A stretch of DNA of 34,988 nt, from assembly GCA_964385995.1 (NCBI GenBank), contig CAYLRF010000010.1:1-34988 (forward strand). Reading direction: 5' to 3'. The translations under genes were made by a program, and so were the position numbers. The notes under the pieces were generated by a model. The model ran no database searches. It was not told the DNA's origin and saw only the letters and a list, made by a program, of their open reading frames with translations. Numbering within the stretch: position 1 is the stretch's first letter; every line of letters starts with the position of its first letter. Below, in pieces: positions 1 to 7,171 of this stretch. Source of the stretch: CAYLRF01 sp964385995. GTDB taxonomy: Bacteria > Bacillota > Clostridia > Lachnospirales > Lachnospiraceae.

Positions 1-80
1 TTAAAATATCCCGTTATATGCAGTCTCCCGGTTTTTTTCACGTCAAATCGGATACCGTCGACTCTAAACCTGTTTCTCAC
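1..80 (-). CDS. Start of an unidentified gene, cut by window edge
   Basis: Only the first 26 codons are visible. The reading frame opens with GTG at 80-78, overlaps the last 17 bases of the upstream glycosyltransferase gene, and is open to the edge. The choice of frame and start is set by a strong ribosome binding site (TAAGGAGG at 95-88), about 7 bases before the GTG. The two other minus-strand frames contain stops here. The visible peptide begins MRNRFRVDGIRFDVKK and continues to a GRLHITGYF stretch. Such a short beta-rich opening resembles N-terminal domains placed before glycosyltransferase domains in Clostridia, but that is inference. Position at the end of the polysaccharide block suggests an envelope or glycan function. 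It is too short to assign. Confidence 0.65.
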   Translation of the reverse strand, partial: MRNRFRVDGIRFDVKKTGRLHITGYF

Positions 81-1905
81 GCGTAATCCTCCTTATGCCG
101 AAATTTCTCTTATCCAGGGTCAGATTCGGGTTGTAATACGGATCTCCTTTTTTTATTACCTCGCCCCATCTGCTCATAAAAATATCAGACTCCGAACGGA
201 GCTTGTCCTTCTTATCCCTCGTATCATCACGCCCTCGTGACTTCGACTCAAAGTGATACAGCTCGGCGTAAGGATTATATACGATAAGATATCCCGCTTC
301 CCTGATTCTGAGACACAGATCCACATCGTTAAAAGCCACGGCGAATTTTTCGTCAAATCCCCCGACTTTTTCGAATACGCTTCTCTTTACCATCATGCAG
401 GCCGCCGTCACAGCGCTGTAATCCTGAGCTATCGCTATCCTTTCAAAATAACCCTGATCATCGCCCTTAAATCCCGAAAACGCGTGGTTTGCTATCCCCA
501 TAAGACCCAGTATGACTCCCGCGTGCTGTATGGTCCCGTCAGCGTAATACAGTCTCGCCCCCACTGCTCCCACGTCGTCTCTCGCGCAAAAGCCCAAAAG
601 CTCGGTAAGCCAGTCTTCGCTTATGACCTCGGTGTCGTTATTTAAAAACAGCAGATACTCGCCCTTTGCCCGTAAGACGCCGAAGTTATTAAGAGCGGCA
701 TAATTAAATTCCATTTGCCGAACGCTCTCCACTCTCGCCCGCGAACAGCGCTCTTTAATCTCGCCGTAGCAGTTAAACGTGGCCGCCTTTTCGCTCCCGT
801 TTTCGACGATTATCAGCTCGTAGTTTTTATAAGCGCTCTTTGTTAAGACAGAGTCGACACATTTTTTAAGGTCATCCGCGTGATCCCTGTTCGGGATGAT
901 GATCGAGATGAGAGGCTCTCCGCTTATCTCATATTTTGTCCTGTAATGCCCGACAAGCTCTGAGCGCCCCGCCGTCGCGCGTATGCCCGTCCTCTCGTAA
1001 TGAGCGTTTAACGCCCTGACCCCCGCGTCATAAGCGTAGGCCTTGCTTTCAGGATCCATGGCAGTGGAGTCGGGATGCGCTCTCCAGTGGTAGAGAACCT
1101 TCGGTATGTGCCGGATATTACGCGTCTTTTCCACGCATCTTAAGATAAAATCATGATCCTGCGCCCCGTCATATTCACCGTTTAAATCTCCGACCTTAGC
1201 ATAAAGATCGCGTTTTACGACAGTGAAATGGCAGATATAATTCATGCTTCTTAGCATGTCTATATCAAAATCGGGTTTAAAATGCGGGTAAAAATATTTC
1301 TTTCCGTTCATTCCGACCTTATCTTCATCGGTATAAATCATATCGACGTCGGGATCGTCGTTTATGACGCGGGCGCATTCGTACAGCGCGTTCGGCGCAA
1401 GAAGATCGTCGTGGTCCGCGAATCCGATATATTCCCCCGTCGCGATATGTAAGGCCGCGTTGGTATTTTCCGATATGCGTAAGGCCTTATCGTTAAAGAC
1501 GACCTTTATCCTTTCATCGTCCCGCGCGTAACCGCGAAGGATATCAGTAAGAGGAGAATCGGGCCCGCTCCCGTCGGAGAGACAAAGCTCCCAGTCGGCG
1601 TATGTCTGTTCCCGTACGGATTTTATCAGCGCGTCAAGATAGACGGGCGGGGTGCGATAAAGCGGAACGACTACGGATATAAGCGGCGTTCTTTCAAAGC
1701 GGTAAGCTCTCTGACCGTCAAGTTCTTCTTTCGTGGGAAGGTTATGCTTAAGCCACTTTTTATACGAGACGTTCACTTTATCTTTTAAGAATTTAACCGC
1801 CATTTTAAATGCCGCGAAAGGGCCGTGCTTGGATATGTAGCGTATCCCCTTTTTAAAATATAAGGCGTATTTCTTAAAAACCGCCGTATGTCCCGAAGCG
1901 TCCAA
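64..1905 (-). CDS. Two-domain GT2 family glycosyltransferase
   Basis: A 613-residue cytoplasmic protein with two GT-A (family 2) domains, expected to transfer sugars from nucleotide-sugar donors onto a growing surface polysaccharide. The first domain starts near residue 76 (ISVVVPLYR), with the donor/metal motif DHDD at 164-167 and TDED at 192-195. The second starts near 332 (LISIIIPNR) with NNDTE at 422-426, followed by GAVGARL and a VGGFDE acceptor-region motif. Fused pairs of this kind are common in rhamnan and O-antigen type clusters. The start is TTG at 1905, chosen because AGAGGA lies about 7 bases upstream; the first internal ATG is residue 35 and would remove a conserved basic N-terminal stretch. 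It lies 31 bases after the membrane-anchored protein gene and overlaps the next gene by 17 bases. The sugar specificity cannot be read from sequence. Confidence 0.93.
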   Translation of the reverse strand: MDASGHTAVFKKYALYFKKGIRYISKHGPFAAFKMAVKFLKDKVNVSYKKWLKHNLPTKEELDGQRAYRFERTPLISVVVPLYRTPPVYLDALIKSVREQTYADWELCLSDGSGPDSPLTDILRGYARDDERIKVVFNDKALRISENTNAALHIATGEYIGFADHDDLLAPNALYECARVINDDPDVDMIYTDEDKVGMNGKKYFYPHFKPDFDIDMLRSMNYICHFTVVKRDLYAKVGDLNGEYDGAQDHDFILRCVEKTRNIRHIPKVLYHWRAHPDSTAMDPESKAYAYDAGVRALNAHYERTGIRATAGRSELVGHYRTKYEISGEPLISIIIPNRDHADDLKKCVDSVLTKSAYKNYELIIVENGSEKAATFNCYGEIKERCSRARVESVRQMEFNYAALNNFGVLRAKGEYLLFLNNDTEVISEDWLTELLGFCARDDVGAVGARLYYADGTIQHAGVILGLMGIANHAFSGFKGDDQGYFERIAIAQDYSAVTAACMMVKRSVFEKVGGFDEKFAVAFNDVDLCLRIREAGYLIVYNPYAELYHFESKSRGRDDTRDKKDKLRSESDIFMSRWGEVIKKGDPYYNPNLTLDKRNFGIRRITREKQV

Positions 1906-1936
1906 AGCGTTTTCCTCTTATCTTTCGCTTCGCCTT

Positions 1937-2566
1937 TTATCGAAACAGTCTGTAAAGAAGTCTTATAAAAGCCGCGATAAAGGTAAGCATTCCTAAAAAT
2001 ACGATGAACGTCTCCGCGTCAAACCTGTGACAGACAGTGCGCATGACAAGTACACCGTCCGCCTTCTCGCCTCTCACGGTAAGAGTTTCGGCGCCCCGTT
2101 CCTTATCGTCCGCGCCCGAGGCGGTATAAAAAGATACGCCGACGGCTCCTTCGCTTTTTTCCTCCCGCAGCGCCAGTATGAATTTTTTCCCTTTCGCGTT
2201 CTCTATCCTCGGAAGGCGAAGCACGTTAAAGCGGTTGTTTTTTAATTCTCCCGCACTGACTTTCCCGTAAGATAATTCCTTCCCGCTCTCTGAAAGGATG
2301 GCATATCGCAGCGATACGTCGTCCGCGCCGTCAGTTACGGTTGTCTTTATGTTCACACCGTCTATGTACTTTTCATCGGCCTTAAAAGTCTGCCTTATCT
2401 CCTCGCCTTTAAGAAGGATGCCCGTTCCCGTAAACGAGGCGCTGTCAGCGGCTCTGTCATATATATAGCTGTTCTTATCAATCCGCGCGTAAAAAAAAGC
2501 CCCGACAGTCGCCGCGCATATGATAAGAACAGCTGTGATGATCATTTTCGCCTTATGGTTTTTCAT
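1937..2566 (-). CDS. Doubly membrane-anchored exported protein, unknown function
   Basis: A 209-residue protein I do not recognise. It has one hydrophobic segment near residues 8-26 after a short basic N-terminus, and a second near 186-207 before a basic C-terminus. Between them lies about 150 residues of soluble sequence rich in alternating beta-type patterns (for example the IRQTFKAD, VNIKTTV and KFILALREE stretches). This predicts an extracytoplasmic beta-sandwich tethered at both ends. Comparable modules occur in clostridial envelope-glycan membrane proteins, so a carbohydrate-contacting role is plausible but is inference. It sits between the ABC exporter ATPase and the GT2 gene, in the same direction with short spacers (86 and 31 bases), which suggests a role in polysaccharide export or modification. 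The start is ATG at 2566 with only a weak, distant GGGAGAG. Confidence 0.75.
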   Translation of the reverse strand: MKNHKAKMIITAVLIICAATVGAFFYARIDKNSYIYDRAADSASFTGTGILLKGEEIRQTFKADEKYIDGVNIKTTVTDGADDVSLRYAILSESGKELSYGKVSAGELKNNRFNVLRLPRIENAKGKKFILALREEKSEGAVGVSFYTASGADDKERGAETLTVRGEKADGVLVMRTVCHRFDAETFIVFLGMLTFIAAFIRLLYRLFR

Positions 2567-2652
2567 GGTAAAAGATGACTCTCCCGCTTATTTACCTTTT
2601 GCGCCCCGCGTCGCCGACATTATTCGCTCAAAAACTTACAGGCGGCGCCTTC

Positions 2653-3393
2653 TTAAGCCGATTCACTCTCGTACAGGCCGCAGATCTCATCCGCTTCTCC
2701 CTCAGTCTTTATCCTGCCGCCCTCAAGCCACACCACGCGGTTACATACTTCACGCACTTGCGCAATGTTGTGTGAGACAAAGAGAATGGTCGTCCCAGCC
2801 CGGCGCATATTTTGGATGCGATCCTGACATTTTTGCTGAAACTTAAAGTCTCCCACTGATAAAACCTCGTCCACGATAAGGATGTCCGGAGTCCCGACGG
2901 TCGCTATCGAAAAGGCGAGTCTGGAGAGCATCCCGGAGGAGAAGTTCTTGACAGGAACGTTCATAAACTCCGACAGTTCCGAAAACTGGACGATACCGTC
3001 GTAAAACCCTTCCATCTGCTTATGCGTATATCCAAGAAGCGCCCCGTTTAAAAACACATTCTCATAGGCGGTAAGATCCATATCAAGACCCGCCCCGAGC
3101 TCGATAAGAGGCGCTACGCTTCCCCGCACCGTCACCTTACCGCAGGTAGGCTTTAAAACTCCCGCTATCGTCTTTAACATGGTGCTTTTTCCGCTTCCGT
3201 TAAGTCCGATAAGACCCACGGAGTCTCCCTGCGCCACCTTAAAAGAGACGTCCTTAAGCGCCCAAAATTCGTCATGGGACACCTGTCTTTTTATGGTCTT
3301 TATGAAGTATTCTTTTAAATTGTCGAATCTCTCGGAGGAGAGGTTAAACTTCATAGATACATGATCTACCGTGATGACAGCGTCTTTTTCCAC
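2653..3393 (-). CDS. ABC exporter ATPase for polysaccharide or teichoic acid (Wzt/TagH type)
   Basis: A 246-residue nucleotide-binding subunit of an ABC-2 exporter that moves lipid-linked glycan across the membrane. Walker A is GLNGSGKST near residues 62-70; the family-typical NFSSGMLSRLAF signature is near 150-161, and Walker B with its glutamate is ILIVDEVLS. The switch histidine is in FVSHN. The IELGAGLDMDLTAYENVFLNG segment, cited here only in part, is diagnostic of the Wzt/TagH branch. The length matches the short form without a C-terminal glycan-binding domain, so there is no sequence sign of chain-end recognition. The start is GTG at 3393 with AAAGAGG six bases upstream. Its partner permease is the preceding gene (4300-3524), separated by 130 bases. 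Confidence 0.94.
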   Translation of the reverse strand: MEKDAVITVDHVSMKFNLSSERFDNLKEYFIKTIKRQVSHDEFWALKDVSFKVAQGDSVGLIGLNGSGKSTMLKTIAGVLKPTCGKVTVRGSVAPLIELGAGLDMDLTAYENVFLNGALLGYTHKQMEGFYDGIVQFSELSEFMNVPVKNFSSGMLSRLAFSIATVGTPDILIVDEVLSVGDFKFQQKCQDRIQNMRRAGTTILFVSHNIAQVREVCNRVVWLEGGRIKTEGEADEICGLYESESA

Positions 3394-3523
3394 CGGATAC
3401 CTCTTTTTCGACTTTCGATAACGAGTTAAAATTCCCGACCTTCCGTAATAAGGTAAACCCTTAGTACCATTTTCCCCGAGTCTTAAGTCAGTCTCAAGTG
3501 TTTAAGTCTTCGCGCGAAGGGCG

Positions 3524-4300
3524 TTAAATATCGAGTATGAAACCGTCCTGTCTCTTATAAAACACCCACATGCCGATACCGAGCGCCGCGCACATCTCGA
3601 TAAGTCCCACCGCCACACCCTTCCATGACGGAAGCATACCGTCAAACATCACACCTCTGAACATGATGAGATAATTGGTCAGGGGATTTATCATGACTAT
3701 CTTTTTTATGACATCGGGCAGGATCGACATCGGATAGATGACCGGCATCAGATATATGAGACCCGTCGTAAATACTCCGTAGAGATGTATGATGTCTCTG
3801 AATCTTACGGCGAGCGACGCGAGTAACAGCCCCACCCCCAGCGAGAATCCGATCAGCATGACAAAAGGCACGGCGGCAAACACCATCTCCCAATGCAGCT
3901 CGACGCGCATAATAATCATCATAATAAGAAGAGCCGAAAATGAGGCCAAAAGATTTACCGAGCTTGAGATGACACGCGAAAGCACAAACAGATATTTCGG
4001 GACATATACTTTCTTTATCAGCGAAGCGGCGCTGATGACGGACGACATGGAACTCGTGGTGGCTTCGTTGAAAAAATTAAAAATTACCTGTCCGCTCAGC
4101 ACGTATAAGGGGAAATTTTCCACATCGAATTTGAAAATGCTCGAAAAAACCACCGACAAAATCACCATCATGCACAGGGGATTAAGGATGGTCCACAGGA
4201 CGCCCAGCACTGAGCGCCTGTACTTTATCTTTATGTCTCTGGCGACAAGTTCCGATAAAAGCGGTTCGAATTTCTTAAAATTCGCGATATATTTCTTCAC
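3524..4300 (-). CDS. ABC-2 type polysaccharide export permease (Wzm/TagG type)
   Basis: A 258-residue integral membrane protein with about six hydrophobic segments and the family N-terminus (ELVARDIKIKYRRSVLGVLW near residues 17-36), in which the amphipathic RDIKxKYRxSxLGxLW motif precedes the first transmembrane helix. It forms the channel half of the exporter whose ATPase follows at 3393-2653. Known relatives export O-antigen, teichoic acid or capsule linked to undecaprenyl phosphate; the substrate here is not determined. The start is GTG at 4300 with a weak CGGGGT upstream. A stem-loop at 4346-4370 lies upstream, so the exporter pair may form a transcription unit separate from the DUF2142-flippase-GT4 group. 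Confidence 0.93.
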   Translation of the reverse strand: MKKYIANFKKFEPLLSELVARDIKIKYRRSVLGVLWTILNPLCMMVILSVVFSSIFKFDVENFPLYVLSGQVIFNFFNEATTSSMSSVISAASLIKKVYVPKYLFVLSRVISSSVNLLASFSALLIMMIIMRVELHWEMVFAAVPFVMLIGFSLGVGLLLASLAVRFRDIIHLYGVFTTGLIYLMPVIYPMSILPDVIKKIVMINPLTNYLIMFRGVMFDGMLPSWKGVAVGLIEMCAALGIGMWVFYKRQDGFILDI

Positions 4301-4345
4301 GGTTAATACCCCGATTAAAGGACATTTAAAAAAGTTATATGCCGC

Positions 4346-4370
4346 AAAATCCGTCCGGCGAGCGGATTTT
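4346..4370 (-). terminator. Stem-loop between DUF2142 gene and exporter genes
   Basis: Perfect 8-base inverted arms at 4346-4353 and 4363-4370 (AAAATCCG / CGGATTTT) with a 9-base loop. The symmetric A and T ends give only four U residues on either strand, so termination would be weak. It sits in the 121-base spacer between the DUF2142 gene and the Wzm-type gene and may separate two transcription units. Confidence 0.45.
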
Positions 4371-4421
4371 ATTCGTAGATTCTAACAAAGCGGCCGGGCA
4401 AAGTCAAATGGACCCCGCCCG

Positions 4422-5888
4422 CTAATAATATTTTGAAAGTGTATTGGCAATCATCATCCCGTTCGTACACAGCATGGCCGCGATATCCAGGTAATGCCCG
4501 TCAAACATAAGCTTTACAGCGGCCGCCGCGTAAGGTTTCGCGCTCTTTACGGTTTTTTCCTTCCTCACACGAGCATGCGTGCGCGATGAGAGCACCACAG
4601 CCGCGAGCGCCGTCATGGGGATAAAGTATCTTCCCTGCACGCCGTATACGGATGAGCTTCCGACCGGCGACCATATCAGATACAAGGCGAAATTTGTCGA
4701 AAGATATATGCCAAGCGCGAGAAAAATCGCGTATATTCTCTCCGGCCATGAAAGGTTAAGCCCGTCCCCGTCCCGCATTTTTTCCTGCAGGCAAATCTTG
4801 ATAAAAAATACCCCCATTATGAGCAATATGTAATCGTTCTGATAATCAAGCCAGCCGAACGCGGCCATCTGTCTCAGATACTCGTAGCCGTTATAAAACG
4901 ATGACCACAGAAAATCCTTAAGCCACGTGAAAAAGTGCCCGAAAATATACGCGATTTGCCCGGACGCGTTGATGTGGTTTTCTATGGTATGCGGCCTTAC
5001 ATCCTCCGGGAATAACGACGTAAATCTGTAATGCGCGGCTCCGATGACGATTATCGCGAAAATGAGCGCGCATTTTTGAAGAACATGATACCTTTTCGCC
5101 GCGAATTTTTCCTTCGGCACCAGTAATATTAGTCCCGCAAGGAAGATGTTCGTGATCTTTGATACGGCGACAAAGCCCGAAAGAAGAGCGAATATCACCA
5201 TATGCTTTGCTGTAAGCGTCCCGTCATCCGCCTTTCTCATACGTATAAAGAAGGATATGAGAAGGATCGATACGGAATTTATGAGTGCGTCCGGACTGCA
5301 CGATGCGGCCTGGTGAACGCAAATGGGAAAAGCCGCCACGTAAAAGAGCGGAAACCTAAGGGCGCCCGTTACCTTAAGCGCGAGACCGATTATGAGCGCG
5401 TAGCACATAAGATTCACAAGTCTTGCGAGCCACAGCATCCATATGGCGTCAAGCGAAAGCCCCTTCGCGATGAGAATACCGACAGCCTGCGGAAAGTACA
5501 GGCATGAATCGTTCGAGGCCACCACATAATGATGATCGACCGTGACCGGCGACGCGTCTATATCTTTTCCCTTTATGTCCGATTTAAAATAGGGCACCTT
5601 TACGTTTCTCTCAAGGTCGAGAACCGATTGGATGCTCTCGTATTCCGTCTGCCCGGGATCGATAAAGATTTTCCCGCGCGATATCAGTTCCGCTCTCGCG
5701 AAGTGAACAGTTTCGTCCGGGATATTAAGCACAGGCTGCAAAAAGAGAGAAAACAACCCCTCCGTCAATATGAATATGACGGCGAATCCGTAAATCCCTT
5801 CCGCGCGAAAATTCCGCCGCGATATCCATAATATACCGATACCGACAGCGGAGGCGGCAAGAAGGACAAAAATCAGCGTCGTATTCAC
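4422..5888 (-). CDS. DUF2142 family polytopic membrane protein
   Basis: A 488-residue membrane protein with about a dozen hydrophobic segments. The loop after the second helix carries NIPDETVHFARA (near residues 55-66), the hallmark of DUF2142, a GT-C-like family found in surface glycan clusters. In that fold an acidic residue in the first external loop is usually catalytic, and DE of IPDE fits; a lipid-linked sugar transferase is therefore a reasonable inference, not a demonstrated activity. The start is GTG at 5888 and shares its bases with the stop of the flippase gene (GTGA), so translation is probably coupled; GGAGGG lies about 8 bases upstream. The last 40 residues after the final long helix look polar then hydrophobic, ending in LSKYY. 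Confidence 0.88.
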   Translation of the reverse strand: MNTTLIFVLLAASAVGIGILWISRRNFRAEGIYGFAVIFILTEGLFSLFLQPVLNIPDETVHFARAELISRGKIFIDPGQTEYESIQSVLDLERNVKVPYFKSDIKGKDIDASPVTVDHHYVVASNDSCLYFPQAVGILIAKGLSLDAIWMLWLARLVNLMCYALIIGLALKVTGALRFPLFYVAAFPICVHQAASCSPDALINSVSILLISFFIRMRKADDGTLTAKHMVIFALLSGFVAVSKITNIFLAGLILLVPKEKFAAKRYHVLQKCALIFAIIVIGAAHYRFTSLFPEDVRPHTIENHINASGQIAYIFGHFFTWLKDFLWSSFYNGYEYLRQMAAFGWLDYQNDYILLIMGVFFIKICLQEKMRDGDGLNLSWPERIYAIFLALGIYLSTNFALYLIWSPVGSSSVYGVQGRYFIPMTALAAVVLSSRTHARVRKEKTVKSAKPYAAAAVKLMFDGHYLDIAAMLCTNGMMIANTLSKYY

Positions 5889-7171
5889 TCTCCCGTCCCT
5901 CCCCGCGCGCCCGTGTGAGTATCCGCGCGATTTTTGAGATTCCCGCCCGGAGCCCTCTTTATCTCGACGAAAAAGACTCCCGTATACATGAGGAAAATAA
6001 AAAGCATGATAAGCGCATAGGAAAGAGCGGCGCCCATGATCCCCATCGTCACCACAAGTTTCCCCGAGACAAAGAAGGCAGCGATCGCCGCTATTATGTA
6101 AATGACGCTCTGAATCCCCGTCTTTCTCATCACGATAAGGGCGTTTGAAAGCACTGTGGACATCGCGTAGAAAGTCGCCCCCGCGATGATAATGATGAGC
6201 GGATACAGATACTTTGAAAGCTTTACGCCGTAGAGAAATTCCAGAAAGGGAATACCCGCGATATAAGCCGCGAGAACCGCGAGCGCGCCGAAAGCCGCGA
6301 CGCAGCCCGCTATCTTCGCGACGGAGGCGATGAATTTACCCTTTTTTCCTTTCGCGAAATAATCGGTCAGCCTGACCAAAAAGGGATGAATCATGAACTG
6401 ACCGAAAAGAAAGATAAGCGTCGCCGGCATCAGTATTATGCCGAATACGGTCTGGTACTTATCCTCCATATGACTGTCTATCGCGAACTTTGACGCGTTT
6501 ATGATGTATTGCGTAAGCAGCGTAAAAAGAAACGTGAAAAATCCCGCTTTAAAGAGCGCTGTCATTTTCCCGAAATCGACCGCCTCAAGGCGCGTGACAT
6601 AGGGCCTTACGTTCTTCAGGTCATAAATCAGAAATACGGCCAGATTCGCCGCTATGATGCCGCCTATGGCAAAAATCAGGCTGTGGGTAAAAATATCGAT
6701 CGCAAGGAAGGCACCGTATCCGAAGAGGGCCTTAAGAAACATGGATATCCCCACCTTATAAAGCTCGTTATGCTTCTGGATCACGGCGTATACCGACTCG
6801 AAAAAAGCCTCCGCCGCCTTAAACGCGACAAGCATCACAAACACCCAAGTCTTGTGCGCGGGATATCTCTTAACAATCAAAAAGAGTGCCGCGACGAGTA
6901 TCATAAGAGCGCAGGTAAAAAAATGATGACAGATAAAATCCGAGTCCGTAAAGCGGCTGTCCGTCTCCGTCACCTGATAGGCTCTCCCGTAATAAATACC
7001 GATGATATTCAGTATGCACGCGACGGAGAATGCGAAAGAAAATATGCCGGCCTCGTTTACGCCGTTGATCCTCGTTACCGCGATCAGAAAAAAAAGCGAT
7101 GTACACGAGTTAATAAGTGAGCCGAAGAGATTCCATGTAAAATTTTTTTTAGTGTTAGCAGGTGTCGCCAT
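5885..7171 (-). CDS. Oligosaccharide flippase (Wzx/MATE-like)
   Basis: A 428-residue membrane protein with about twelve hydrophobic helices, of the polysaccharide biosynthesis flippase group in the MOP superfamily. The N-terminal NFTWNLFGSLINS pattern (residues 10-22) is the usual opening of Wzx proteins. The role would be flipping an undecaprenyl-linked oligosaccharide from cytoplasm to outer face. It overlaps the GT4 gene by 17 bases upstream and the DUF2142 gene by 4 bases downstream, so these three are tightly coupled. Having both a Wzx-like flippase and an ABC exporter in one cluster suggests either two glycans or a flippase serving a glycan side branch; sequence alone does not decide. 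Confidence 0.92.
   Translation of the reverse strand: MATPANTKKNFTWNLFGSLINSCTSLFFLIAVTRINGVNEAGIFSFAFSVACILNIIGIYYGRAYQVTETDSRFTDSDFICHHFFTCALMILVAALFLIVKRYPAHKTWVFVMLVAFKAAEAFFESVYAVIQKHNELYKVGISMFLKALFGYGAFLAIDIFTHSLIFAIGGIIAANLAVFLIYDLKNVRPYVTRLEAVDFGKMTALFKAGFFTFLFTLLTQYIINASKFAIDSHMEDKYQTVFGIILMPATLIFLFGQFMIHPFLVRLTDYFAKGKKGKFIASVAKIAGCVAAFGALAVLAAYIAGIPFLEFLYGVKLSKYLYPLIIIIAGATFYAMSTVLSNALIVMRKTGIQSVIYIIAAIAAFFVSGKLVVTMGIMGAALSYALIMLFIFLMYTGVFFVEIKRAPGGNLKNRADTHTGARGGTGE

Noticed and set aside
3508..3519. Palindrome CTTCGCGCGAAG after the Wzm-type gene
   Set aside because: The stem is short, there is no U tract, and 12-base palindromes of this composition can occur by chance, so it is not called a terminator.
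3789..4385. A 198-codon plus-strand frame opposite the exporter permease
   Set aside because: It is a mirror of a clear ABC-2 permease gene, with no binding site and low-complexity translation.
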